NCBI GenBank assembly: GCA_002633005.1 | Contig: NMRA01000476.1 | Location: forward strand, 102,911-133,845 | From: Phoronis australis | Taxonomy: Eukaryota > Phoronida > Phoronidae | DNA: 30,935 bases | Direction of reading: 5' to 3' | Part shown: piece after piece, positions 19,601-30,186 of the stretch | Position numbering within the stretch: the stretch's first letter is position 1 | Layout: the number at the start of each line of letters is the position of its first letter | The notes under the pieces: model-generated | Databases searched by the model: none | The model's input: the letters and a program-made list of their open reading frames with translations, nothing else | Told to the model about the DNA's origin: nothing | Made by a program: the position numbers and the translations under genes

Positions 19601-19800
19601 CTATTGCCATGCTGTAAATCATTCTCAATCGTTCCAAATTCATTGGTGTGACATCTATAGGGAATTACACAAGTGCGAGCTCCTTGTTCGGATAATTTTT
19701 GACACTGAATGCTAAGTTCTGTCTATGTTTGGAGTATAAATATCCCCCTATTTCTGCCCAAAAATTTCAAGTACCCTCTGGTCATGACCCTGAATCCGCA
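16640..19800. other. Long AT-rich stretch between D8C promoter and the decayed copy, no gene seen
   Basis: ORFs such as 17285-17647 (120 codons) and 18071-17808 (Leu/Phe/Ser-rich, from A-rich DNA on the other strand) lack motifs, splice context or composition typical of genes. AATAAA occurs near 19118 with no gene visible ahead of it. Confidence 0.5.
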
Positions 19801-19816
19801 GCTGAAAATTACTTTT

Positions 19817-20879
19817 TTACTTGATGCCGCAATAGGCTGAGTAGCATCCAGGTGCCTTAGGCAGTTCGTACACGTAGTTACCTTGACTGCAGTTGATGAC
19901 TTTTATAACTATTGATGTGTAGCACAAATTCCGCAAACTATCGCCGACGTAATGACGTTAATTTGAGTGGTACGTGTTCCGTTGATGTACATTTTTACGC
20001 TAGTTCCACAACTCAAACTTTTGTCAGCGTCCTGCAGGGAATACCAAAGCAAACAAATGTGGCGAGCAATAATTTATCAATAGATTAAATTAAATGTCAT
20101 GTTTGTTTTTTAAAATAAACATATCATTTAAAAGAATAAACTGTTTGTATACTTCACGTATTTCTATTTTATGCACAACACCTAATTTATATTTTAGATA
20201 AGTTGTCAGACGGCGGTACTTTTAAGAGCAATAACGTTCCTTGGGTTGTGCAATCGCGGCCTAATAAAATTTTGTAAAAGTTTCGGAATATTCTTTAATT
20301 GGACTAAAGTAGCCGAGCTCCTCAAAACTGGCTAACAGCAGAAAGTGACATGTAGTCTGCGGAAGAAGTGAGATGCAAATATTTTCTGGAGTTCCGTTAG
20401 CAGATAGAGCCGTGATATTGAATTGTGGTCACGGCAGAATAGAACCCTTCGAGACGCTAACGGATCAACATTGCGTTGAATATCAAAGTATTGAAACATT
20501 GACGTATTCGCCCACTGTTCCATCTACATGTAAAGACCATTGATGTTTTTATGGCTTTTGGGTTTGTGCTTCAGTGGTATCTAGAATTTTGAAAGCAACC
20601 ATGTAACAAAAGCCTAGTAAATGAAAAAGAGCACAAAAACAAAGGGCCAATTGTTGAAGAGTTTCGCAGTTCCATTCACTGTACCCGCAATCAGCGACGA
20701 TGTATTTACTGTCAATCTCTGAATTTCTCGATGCCCATTGCTAACTGAATGCAAAGCTTTCAAGCTGCCTTTGCTAATTTGGATTTTTAAGCAAAAAATC
20801 TAACAGCACTGTGTATGCTGTTCGACGCCGCCACTTACCTGAACAGTTGTTTGGGGGAGCTGGGCTGTACTCGCAGAAA
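19817..20879 (-). pseudogene. Decayed tandem copy of the D8C gene (exons 2-4 region)
   Basis: Exon 4' (20031-19817) keeps DADKSxSCGT ... KMYI.GT and ends in YVYELPKAPGC ... YCGIK, but a 13-nt deletion near YSGN shifts the frame to an early TAG. Exon 3' keeps its acceptor and a YMSL start (20356) and then loses ~215 bp covering the CD...WYRF half. Exon 2' (20879-20839) is 41 nt, one short, breaking phase. Intron sequence aligns with the other copy throughout. No exon 1' is visible. Three independent lesions make a functional product very unlikely. Confidence 0.85.
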
Positions 20880-21270
20880 CTGCAAGAGAAATCGCATTTT
20901 TATCGCTCAAACATCTCAGTCCTCATTTTGTAATCACCTCGCCATCAAAACGCAAAACAATAAATCTGTTATGGCTATAACTGAGTTATCTACCGTGTCA
21001 ATCTGATTCCGAAGTTAATTTTTAAATTAACATCGGGAAATTGTAATTGCTCTAAAATGTAAAGACAGCTATGCCGGCAATAATTAATGTGCCTATCGAA
21101 ATTTTCCGAAAAAGCGCTCCTTCGGGAGCACTCCTAGGCATTCACAGACACTGTGGCAGCAGCGTACTCCTTTCATTCAGAAATGTCTCATCTGTGAAAG
21201 CCTATGAATTTCTTTTCAAAACCTTTCCAAATTAAGACAATTCACATTTTAAAAACTCTTTATTTTTTCG
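20880..21270 (-). repeat. Intronic part of the segmental duplication
   Basis: It aligns with about 10836-11200, for example TGCCTATCGAA against TGCCTATAGAA and the following CCGAA ... GCACTCCTA ... AGGCA phrases. The duplicated segment therefore reaches into intron 1. Confidence 0.65.
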
Positions 21271-21506
21271 TTAAAACGTTTTCTTTTTGTTTTTAAGAAC
21301 AAAAATCGTTGAAAATCATCTTAATGAAAATTATTTAGCATTTAAATAGCAATATACTTTGTGCTTAGATTTATGTTGGCATGTGAAGTCTATATTCATT
21401 TGCTAGGAGATTTGACGTAAAGAAATTTAAATTTTTCAGCAATACAGCTGGAATTTTAAAAACACTTAACATGAACAGTTATAGCGATAGCGCAAAAATA
21501 CACAGA

Positions 21507-22382
21507 AGTCTGGAAGTTGAAACATAGGGTAAATATAATCTGAATTAAACACAAAAGGAATAGTCTGGAAGTTGAAACACTGGGTAAATATAATCTGAAT
21601 TAAACACAAGAGGAATAGTCTGGAAGTTGAAACACTGGGTAAATATAATCTGAATTAAACACAAGAGGAATAGTCTGGAAGTTGAAACACTGGGTAAATA
21701 TAATCTGAATTAAACACAAGAGGAATAGTCTGGAAGTTGAAACACTGGGTAAATATAATTTGAATTAAACACAAGAGGAATAGTCTGGAAGTTGAAACAC
21801 TGGGTAAATATAATTTGAATTAAACACAAGAGGAATAGTCTGGAAGTTGAAACACTGGGTAAATATAATTTGAATTAAACACAAGAGGAATAGTCTGGAA
21901 GTTGAAACACTGGGTAAATATAATTTGAATTAAACACAAGAGGAATAGTCTGGAAGTTGAAACACTGGGTAAATATAATTTGAATTAAACACAAGAGGAA
22001 TAGTCTGGAAGTTGAAACACTGGGTAAATATAATTTGAATTAAACACAAGAGGAATAGTCTGGAAGTTGAAACACTGGGTAAATATAATTTGAATTAAAC
22101 ACAAGAGGAATAGTCTGGAAGTTGAAACACTGGGTAAATATAATTTGAATTAAACACAAGAGGAATAGTCTGGAAGTTGAAACACTGGGTAAATATAATT
22201 TGAATTAAACACAAGAGGAATAGTCTGGAAGTTGAAACACTGGGTAAATATAATTTGAATTAAACACAAGAGGAATAGTCTGGAAGTTGAAACACTGGGT
22301 AAATATAATTTGAATTAAACACAAGAGGAATAGTCTGGAAGTTGAAACACTGGGTAAATATAATTTGAATTAAACACAAGAG
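21507..22382 (+). repeat. 55-bp minisatellite, sixteen copies, running into an assembly join
   Basis: AGTCTGGAAGTTGAAACACT starts every 55 bases from 21507 to 22332. Copy 1 has ATAGGG and ACAAAAGG differences. Copies 1-4 read AATATAATCTGAATT and copies 5-16 read AATATAATTTGAATT. The later copies look identical by eye. The array ends at the N (22383), so its true length is unknown. Confidence 0.97.
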
Positions 22383-22383
22383 N
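22383..22383. other. Assembly join (single N) at the end of the minisatellite
   Basis: The N interrupts copy 16 just before its end. What follows is unrelated, so linkage across this point is uncertain. Confidence 0.9.
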
Positions 22384-23853
22384 GATCGGGACTAAGTCCA
22401 CAGGCGTTGTTTTATCAGTCATTTACCTTCATGGCTTTATTCACTTAACAACAGGGTCGTACATTTCGTGCAGATTAACAACACACATTGTCGACATCAG
22501 GTCGGGTCAGTAACACCTACCGTCACTGATCATGAGCACATCCACCGGCAAATAAATACCAACATGCGACTAAATTTTGAAAATTCAAAATACAAAATTT
22601 AATCAACATTATAGAAGCAGTAGATATCCACAAAATGCCGAGAAAACTCTCGAAGTTTTGCCACTCATGAACTGCTTGAATCAAGCTTGCATAGAGACAA
22701 CGGATTCCTGCCATAGTGATGCAAATATTTTCTTAGTCTACATTATGGCAGGTGCTGGACCGTTATCATGACACCTATAAACTACTTATTCACACAGACA
22801 GTTGTACAGTTCTATTTCCGTGTTAGCAAGAATATCGAAACGATAAGCGACTCAAAGAAAACGCTGCGGAACGGTTTATTGGGGATGGTCAACCCCTGAA
22901 ATAGTAAATTTCATAATAAGTACCCTTGTACACATTGGGTTGGTAACGGAAATAAGTCCTATCACGGTATTGTAAAGAACATTACGTAACTAAATTTATT
23001 GGAATAATGCCCAATTTGAATAGTAACAATATACGTCGCATTATCACGCCCCCCACGATGATACTGTTGAGCAACGCGCGTGACGTCGTGAAACAATAAT
23101 TTTTTTCATCGTACTGGTTTCGCCTATGTAACCCAGCCCTGATAATGTCGTGGACAAATGAAGACGGATTCCTAGGTATACATGCGCCTATTTCAATGAC
23201 TTAGCACTAGACTTGGCGAATCGTTAAAATCGTTTAGCTAACTGCTCTATCTCATTAAAACCTACGTTAAATGGATTTTATATGTGCCAAGTAGTCAGTG
23301 ACTTCTTGGAGAATTGTGTGACAAAAGTGACAAAATAATAACAGCCTAATTTGCCGATCCTTCCAAATATTATAAATCAAGGTAATTGGGTGAAATAGAA
23401 TATGAAACGGTTGTCTTGGCTACGGAAATCCTGTGTGTATCTAAAAATAGGTGTTTTGTGGAGTCTTGCCTAGTGGTAAACATGGTTTTGGGGTTACCTG
23501 ACCTTGTCATTTAAAACCATATGTTTGTGCAGACCTCTGGTATTAATAAGAAGCAAATAGGTTAAAGTAAGGTCGTGGGTTTGAAGTTGGTCCAGGAACG
23601 AGGGTTCGACCGCTGATCACTGAGTGGAAGGGCCCCAGTACCCAACAGGTGGCATTTGGTTTCTCTACTTGCTCGGATCAACGTTCCACACGTTTTACAA
23701 TGACCTGCTAATATATATTTTACTACCCTATAACTTTTACTAAGTTACATGAATATGCGGTTTGTGTAGTCATGATTCTAAGCGTTTACTCAAACTCCTG
23801 TACAGAACCCTCATTTTTGGTCCGCATTTTGTACAGTTGATGTTGGATGAAAG
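22384..23853. other. Upstream region of the first USP gene, no other gene seen
   Basis: It contains one arm of an inverted repeat (22810-22910) and a weak tRNA-like pair of boxes at about 23466 and 23575. No convincing TATA box precedes the USP start. Confidence 0.45.
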
Positions 23854-23992
23854 ATGGCCGATTCAGCCGGACGTACACAGGAGCAGAACCTATGTCACGA
23901 AACACACGTGGAGGGAGCCGAACGGGAAAAGAAACGCAGAGAAATATTGATTGGTGTCGATGGATCTGAACATTCTGAGCGGGCTTTCGATT
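23854..23992 (+). CDS. USP gene A, exon 1
   Basis: It runs from ATG to the GTAAGC donor, phase 1, and encodes the charged N-terminus and beta-1 with VDGSEHSERAFD. Reading on past the donor gives a 67-codon ORF that is not real. Confidence 0.9.
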
Positions 23993-26900
23993 GTAAGCTA
24001 TTGACTTCTTGGCGTTTGTATTTACACAGTGCTTTGGTCGAGTCATATGCCACGTAAAACAAGCGATTTCTAACCAATCTCAGACCGCAAGTCTACGGTG
24101 TTTTATAGTTCGAGGACAAATCTACCACTGAATGCCTTGTAATAATATTTTGCCTTCGGTAATCGGTAAGAGTACTGACTCTCTCTCTCTCTCTCTCTTA
24201 CTCTGTATCTCGTGACAATATCAGCGTCATCCACGACGGTTCTCGCAGACGAGTAGCACAGTTTACATCGCTAGTAAACGTGTACAATTGGGAATTATTT
24301 CTGCCAACTGATTTATTTTTCTCTGAGTTCATCGGAAGTGACTGCCAACTGTCTGATAGATTGTTTAACAAAATAATTAAGGAAGAACAAACCTCGATGA
24401 GCTTTACAGAATAGGCCTACAAGAATAGGTCTGCGAAATTTTTGGTTGAGCGCTCCCAATATTTCAATGTATTTGAGTAGAGCAGACTTTGAAATGTTGG
24501 TGGTTTTATTCCAGGGTACGCTGCTAATTTACACAAACCCGAAAATGATGTCATAGTGTTCCATGTTCCAGACGCCCCAAGCATAACTGGATATGTAGGC
24601 TTTGGAGGTAGGACAAATTGCGACTGCGCGCTGACAGATTTAAAACTTTGAAATTCATTTACTGCTCCTTTCTGAATTTATAGACATTACTAATTAACTT
24701 CCCATTTATTAATAATAGCGCTAAATGGGAGTGCGCGCGCGCGTGCGTTCGCGTATGAACGCGAAGATATGGATTGCGTATCAAAAACTAAAACGCGAGC
24801 CGGAAATTTTACTTCTTTAAATAGAGCATGAACATGACATCTATCCGGTATTGACAAATTCTCTGAAGATTCGCGCGATGGCATTGCACACACTAATTTC
24901 CTTTAGTGACCGGTGGGAATGTTTTCCACCCAGATGGTAAAGAGCAAAAATTGCAACTTAAAATTACCAAAATTGTGATTGTCATTAAAAATGGTTGTCA
25001 TCGTTAAGGCACCGAAAAGATTGCAGTGCCAGGTGATTGGGAACATAGAACTAGAAAAATAGTTTCCACGGTTACTGAGTACACCCAAAGCAAGTGATAA
25101 TATAGCGTTGTTCTGTATAGGCTTAAGGACGGCAACTAAAGCTCCTTTGGGTTTGTATCAAATCGCATTATATGTTGGAGACAGGTGCACCTCGGTCATG
25201 TCTAAAATTAAGTATTAGAATTCGTTTCAGCTGCCTTCGCTTTTCCTGAAGATGAGTGGAAGCGTGTCTGTCATGAAATCTCAAAAAAAGTTCACAAGTT
25301 ACAAAAACGTTATCAGGAGAAATTGAGGTCCCTTCAGGTGAGTGTTGTGTCGCTCCTTTTCTTATTAGTGGTGATTTATTTCCTGACTTGGCCAAATGGG
25401 AACCTAATGTCTCTGTGTACACATTCCCGTTTTCAGTCTATGCTACAAACTTTGCCGTACAAACTGCTCTCCGTACGACAAGAACACCGGGAGGGGGAGG
25501 GGTACATGTACGTGTTCACTGTTCATTATCTAGTAACGTTAACCTATATGGCCAACATCCATAGTGTTTGTTTAACCCAGAAAATATAGACAACAAACAG
25601 ATCTGATACAGTAATTGGGAAATGATGGGTTTATAATGATTGCTGACAGCTCCTCCTTGTGTCCGTGTTTAAAACACCACAAACGTAAGATGCTATTTAC
25701 ATGCCAAGAATAGTATCATGACACTTGGCTTACCTCAAAATCCAACTTATGCCTGGTGGTTTGGTAATTCGCCAAATACCTAATCACGCGTGCTTTTCAC
25801 GAATTATTCAAAAATGCTATTTACAAACTTTCAAAACGAAAATTCAAAAATATTATAGTTGCTCCCAATGTGTTCATGATGGAATTATTTAGAGAACGAT
25901 AACATCAACAGCGTGCAGCAATTTAACTAACCACAGCAGCATGGTGTCTTTGATCTAAACCGGCAAATTCTGAGGTAGGCAAACCGGTCGAGTTGCCCGG
26001 TTAGGGTCAACGTAGGATTTTTTTCATGAGAAAGGTATTTGCTCTCTACGAATGCCAAGAAATGAAAGTCATGAAATAGGCTGATTAACTGTAACAAACT
26101 TGTCTCAATTTCCCTTGCTCTGATATTAAAAGGTTTTTACTCGCATCAAAACGGATTGAGAGACTAGCTTCAGTTGACACTGATGAAGCAACCCAAGGTT
26201 GGCTAATGCTATCATAAATCTAGGCTGCAATGAATGCTCTGTTTTAAAAAGTTGCATTTCGCCGCTGTTTAGCAGTCAATGTCGATTTTCAACCAAAGAG
26301 CTTGGGATTTAAAACATTTCCAGGCTGACCCAATCTTAAAATGTTGCCGAAAGAGCCGGAAATTCAAGTCACAGGCAATACATCTACATTACATATGTCG
26401 TTTTCAAATCCGCAAATTCTAGGGTTGGTACCCCAATAAACGCCGAAACGTTTTTGGAGTCGCTGATGGTTTCGATGTTCTCGCTGGTAACGGAAATAGA
26501 ATTCTGTTACGATGAGGAATATTATGAGACCGATGCTATGACAGTAAAAGGCTTTATTCTTTTTTATTTTTAGCTAGATAGACAAGGCGAAATGCAACTT
26601 TAATTACAGAAATCATTTTCTATCACGAAAGATTTGAGACATATTGTGCAGAGGTGTGTAATTTACCGTTGGTTGGTTGTTGCACCCTTTATGAGTGCTC
26701 CGAGATGGCGCTGCGAAACAAGTGTTAGTGGTGGTGTATTAGAAGGAAGGGGTCTTAATTGTTTTAATCCTCACTTGATTTTCCTAGATGCATGGTAGAG
26801 TGGTGGTTTTAAGTGTGGAAGATCCTGCCTGCGAGTATGCGCAGAAACACAACGCGGATTTGATCGTAGTTGGGAGCCGTGGACTAGGCACCATACGGCG

Positions 26901-26997
26901 TACGCTGTTGGGTAGTGTCAGCGATTACATTCTGCATCACGCTCACATTCCTGTGCTGGTGGTGCCACCTGAGGAAGGACAAGCGCATCATACGTAA
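23854..26997 (+). CDS. Universal stress protein (UspA/MJ0577-type, ATP-binding), four exons, 182 residues
   Basis: Exons 23854-23992, 24515-24607, 25231-25337 and 26788-26997 have GT-AG borders and join in phases 1, 1, 0 to 549 nt. The protein is a single USP domain after a charged ~30-residue N-terminus: beta-1 ILIGVDGS with Asp36, AFDWYAANLHKP, beta-2 DVIVFHV (58-64), a basic helix (85-113), GRVVVLSVEDPACEYAQ, ADLIVVGSRG, and VLVVP at the end. The nucleotide signature G-2x-G-9x-G-S is complete (Gly142, Gly145, Gly155, Ser156), as in ATP-binding members. USPs are small cytosolic dimers tied to stress responses; the role here is unknown. There is no signal peptide. The start context AAGATGG is good. 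AATAAA at 27379-27384 is a candidate poly(A) signal. A second USP gene follows downstream on the same strand. Confidence 0.92.
24178..24199 (+). repeat. (CT)n microsatellite in USP intron 1
   Basis: About nine CT units without interruption. Confidence 0.9.
24515..24607 (+). CDS. USP gene A, exon 2
   Basis: 93 nt between TTTATTCCAG and GTAGGA. The split codon T/GG gives Trp47. It encodes YAANLHKPENDVIVFHVPDA and ends in a Gly-rich turn. It was found by joining frames and is too short to stand as an ORF. Confidence 0.88.
24731..24756. repeat. Alternating purine-pyrimidine GC tract in USP intron 2
   Basis: GTGCGCGCGCGCGTGCGTTCG-like run, a Z-DNA-prone and CpG-dense patch in otherwise AT-rich intron. 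Confidence 0.7.
25231..25337 (+). CDS. USP gene A, exon 3
   Basis: 107 nt between TTCGTTTCAG and GTGAGT. It encodes FPEDEWKRVC then a Lys/Gln-rich amphipathic helix ending RSLQ, phase 0. Confidence 0.88.
26405..26510 (+). repeat. Inverted repeat arm in USP intron 3, mate at 22810-22910
   Basis: CCCCAATAAACG ... GAGTCGCTGATGGTTTCGAT ... ACGGAAATAGAA matches the minus strand of about 22900-22815 (CCCCAATAAACC ... GAGTCGCTTATCGTTTCGAT ... ACGGAAATAGAA). The two arms flank exons 1-3 of the USP gene. Confidence 0.65.
26788..26997 (+). CDS. USP gene A, exon 4
   Basis: The acceptor TTTTCCTAG is followed directly by codons for MHGRVVVLSVEDP. The Met is internal, not a start. This exon holds the whole phosphate-binding loop and ends PPEEGQAHHT, TAA. 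Confidence 0.93.
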   Translation: MHGRVVVLSVEDPACEYAQKHNADLIVVGSRGLGTIRRTLLGSVSDYILHHAHIPVLVVPPEEGQAHHT

Positions 26998-27378
26998 AAG
27001 AGGAATGCTCTGTGGAATGAATCAGTATCTATACGCGTTTTTGTTGATTTTGGTTTTGGCATAATACACTGACTGTTGTGCTCTGTGGACGAATTCCTGG
27101 AAACAGACCATCATTGCAAAACGTGATAGTTCATGTGGCAAGTATGAAAAAAGACTTATCTACTGGCATTGTGCCTGGCCCGATTGCGTCTATGAACTGA
27201 GCATAGCGAGTACACAGCTGCAGTGTGGTGACAATGGATCTGGAATAAGTGGAAGTTTGTGTCCCTTTGCACATTAGCACGAGTGTGACAAGATAAACAG
27301 CATTTTTTATAACCTGATAGCTTAGAAATTAAAACACTGAGTATTTTCGGATACTTCATGAGTAGCTAAAGGGTAAAG

Positions 27379-27384
27379 AATAAA
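27379..27384 (+). terminator. Candidate poly(A) signal of USP gene A
   Basis: AATAAA 382 nt after the stop codon. No closer canonical hexamer was noticed. Confidence 0.4.
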
Positions 27385-29940
27385 CATTAACAATAATTCA
27401 AGAATACATGTCTCTTGTATGTAGCGTTCACAACGCACCCAGCACACCCACTTAGAATATCTTTATGGCCAGTTGCCAGCATCTTCGCCTGTCAATGTTT
27501 TCATCATTCAACAGTTAATAAGTTCAATTTGTTCTTTATCTGTAATATAATACCATTCTGTGGCACTAACTCCGCCTATAGGCGTGGGCCGGGCGTGGTT
27601 TGTCTGCAACTACCCTTTTGTAGCTATACCGAGTAGACCATCCAACCGGCTACCATGCAGTACTCGAGGCGTGTTCGTTTTCTAAAATATGATACATTTT
27701 TTGTGAAATCGTGGTTGCTTCTTGTGGCGCCCGATGCTCTTCGAATGCACCGTGAATTGTCGAAAGTGGGCCAATGCGCCATACGGGAACTGGCAATTTC
27801 TGCATTGTTAATGTGAAGCGTCCGGATTTTGTTTCCTTCCGTTTCGCAAAACGTCATTAGTTAGATTAAGGTTAAATCAGACCCCTAGAAAATTTTCTAA
27901 ATTTGACTAACCTCGGAGATGGTTCTGGTCGGATGCACGTGAAAGTTGCATACCATGCTTCATATACTATTGTCAAAAACGCTATTTTTAAAACGTTTCA
28001 CTTTTGCTTGAGAGGCTATCAAATATAGGACTTACATAAAGAATTTGCACAAAGCAAAAACGAAATGATATTTTAAAAAACCCTAATAACACTTTTAAGA
28101 TTTCGTCCTGAACATTTTTATCAAATGAAATTTACTCATACTATTTATACTGTTGTTTTTCTAAATTTTACTAACAAGACATAGTCATGTGACACTATTA
28201 ATGATAAATTGATATAAAGTTAAAATGAAAGTCTACAGAGCTTCTACTTTCAGAATTTACTGACAACAGCGTTTGAAATGTGCTGCTATTTTTGCAAATT
28301 AAAAGCAAGATTGCCAGACTTAAAAGGGTAAAAGCTGGTTTTATCAAACAGTGTAAAATCAAAAATGTGCGACACATTTATCAATAGCATATTCTTATTT
28401 GTACTCATGGCAGCGGTAATCAGCTATGTGTTACTTTAGCCTGCTCGGCACAACGAGCACATGCAACGTTTCTGTTCGACACCAAGAAATGGGCAATAAT
28501 CGCTGTAAAATGGTTCCAATAGAAATTAATACCTTTTCAGAATTTTCGTCTTAAGGTTTCAGGTGATGTAAAGTTCATCTAATTAGAATGAAACTATTTG
28601 CCATTTTTGAAATGCGCATTGCATTTCCAAATATGCTCAGAATTTCACCAAACAATATAGCTGTTGACGATAAGATTTCATTGTTCCGCCAAATTGCAAT
28701 AAGCTTCACCAAATAGAGAAAACACACGAACATGTTTCAAGTTTAGTCCAAAGTTAAAAAAGAATGCCCAGCAACGCTTTTTGATCGTGCCTGTAGGGGT
28801 CTCTACATCCGCTTTTGTTAACTAAGTTTAATTTGAATTGAGAAATGATCTCTTTCATTCTGGCTCATGAAGTCGTTCTGGATGAACAGTGTTTTTTTAT
28901 CAATTTCTGTATGAATATAAAAGTCTATGTTCAGGAAAATACAGTTAAAATACTGTCCTGAAGCGCACACAATGCCAAGAAGCACATTGAAAAAGACATT
29001 GGATCATGACCGGTCCCGCTCCTGCACCCCATCTATGATGCCAGGACATCTTTCCAGTATGTGGTCGCATTCAGACCCGTAACCTGTTTGTGAAGCGTCG
29101 CCTTTATCTGGATTTAGTGTGGGGTTCCTATACATGCGAGCACCCATTCTTAAAAATGGGGGGCTTCAAGTTTTGAGAATTTTAGTAAGATTCACGGTGT
29201 ACGTTCAGATAGCAACGAATTGTACATTCGCCGAATTTTGGTAGTTCCTGCCTTTTTAGTAGACTTTTTCTCGTTTTCTACTTTTTTCGGAATTTCAGTG
29301 TTTCTGAAGCGGACCTTTTTTGCCCACTTTGCCAAATGAGGGGGCTCGTTCGAGCCCCCGAGCCCCCTATGTGCAAAGCAGTAATTGAGTTAGATCTGAG
29401 TTGTGTGTACCCGCGTGGGGATTTTAAATGTCATTGCAAGTAATTTAAAGGCGACAAAATCACGTCCGTGAAATTGAAAAAGAGAAGTCAATTTGAATAC
29501 GTTTTGTGAGAAACCCGTTATGAGCCTATTTACCCTCCTTCGCCACTGAACACTAGCGTGAAATATACGTGCGAAGTGTTCTCTCATGCATTGGTGGCTT
29601 CTAGTAGTCCCATAACGTGTAACAAATAGCGTGCATCTGTCCGCCAAGGAGGCTTTTCCCAGCTGCTGAGCTTGTCAGCGTACAAGAAGTTTACCAACGC
29701 AAAGGCCCACACTTCAGCCCCTGTGCAAGAAAAAGTCGAACTGCAACTGACAAAGGTAATGAAACTTTTACCACCAATTCATGATAGTGCGATTTAGAAC
29801 AGTTGATCTTTTAACCTCAGTGAGAAAATTATTGACTATAATTCCAATCGAATGCATAATGGTGATATTAAATATCTGATTGACTCTTCAAGGTCAGCGA
29901 TAACTGCTCGGCATGTAGTGCAGCACGATTTTGAGTTGGT
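27385..29940. other. Intergenic stretch between the two USP genes, no gene seen
   Basis: ORFs at 27415, 27624 and 29390 have no motifs. A GC-rich stem-loop is at 29340-29359 (GGGGGCTC / GAGCCCCC, loop GTTC) beside more C-rich sequence. The rest is AT-rich and featureless to me. Confidence 0.5.
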
Positions 29941-29954
29941 TTCACTATCACAAA

Positions 29955-30033
29955 CCAATCATGTAGCGTTAACGTGTTCCGCTACTGCTATGAAAATTGT
30001 GTCACAGTGATTGTGTCACAGAGAGATATAAAA
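29955..30033 (+). promoter_or_regulatory. Promoter of USP gene B: CCAAT, twin ATTGTGTCACAG, TATA box
   Basis: CCAAT at 29955-29959, ATTGTGTCACAG at 29996-30007 and again at 30010-30021 (14-bp step), then TATAAAA at 30027-30033. The ATG is 96 nt after the TATA box, so a start site near 30057 is expected. The doubled 12-mer directly above the TATA box suggests a paired factor site. Confidence 0.6.
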
Positions 30034-30122
30034 AGCACGGCTCGACATAAACGTCCTGCGCTGATACTAAGTCTGGCGGGTCGCTTGTGACTTAATGTAA
30101 AGCTCAAAGTTTGAGGGACGAC

Positions 30123-30186
30123 ATGCCTGCCGACAATGTTCTTATTGCTGTAGACGGAAGTGGTATTTCTGAACGAGCCGTAGAAT
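30123..30186 (+). CDS. USP gene B, exon 1 (gene continues beyond the window)
   Basis: Encodes MPADNVLIAVDGSGISERAVE, the USP beta-1 strand with its conserved Asp and the following SERA helix. It matches ILIGVDGSEHSERAFD of gene A without the charged N-terminus. The donor GTACGT comes one base into the next codon (phase 1), exactly as in gene A. A second GTAAGC lies 4 nt further but would break that phase. No exon 2 with the W/YAxNxHKP pattern is visible before the window ends. Confidence 0.8.

Noticed and set aside
21507-22382. CRISPR array in the regular 55-bp repeat
   Set aside because: The whole 55 bases repeat without unique spacers; it is a minisatellite.
23460-23615. Possible tRNA-derived SINE upstream of USP gene A
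   Set aside because: A-box-like GCCTAGTGGTAAA and B-box-like GTGGGTTTGAAGT or GGTTCGACC occur, but spacing exceeds 100 bp and no fold or tail is evident.
29690-29755. Possible exon ending GACAAAG/GTAATG before USP gene B
   Set aside because: The peptide has no USP or other resemblance, and the USP B promoter lies downstream of it.
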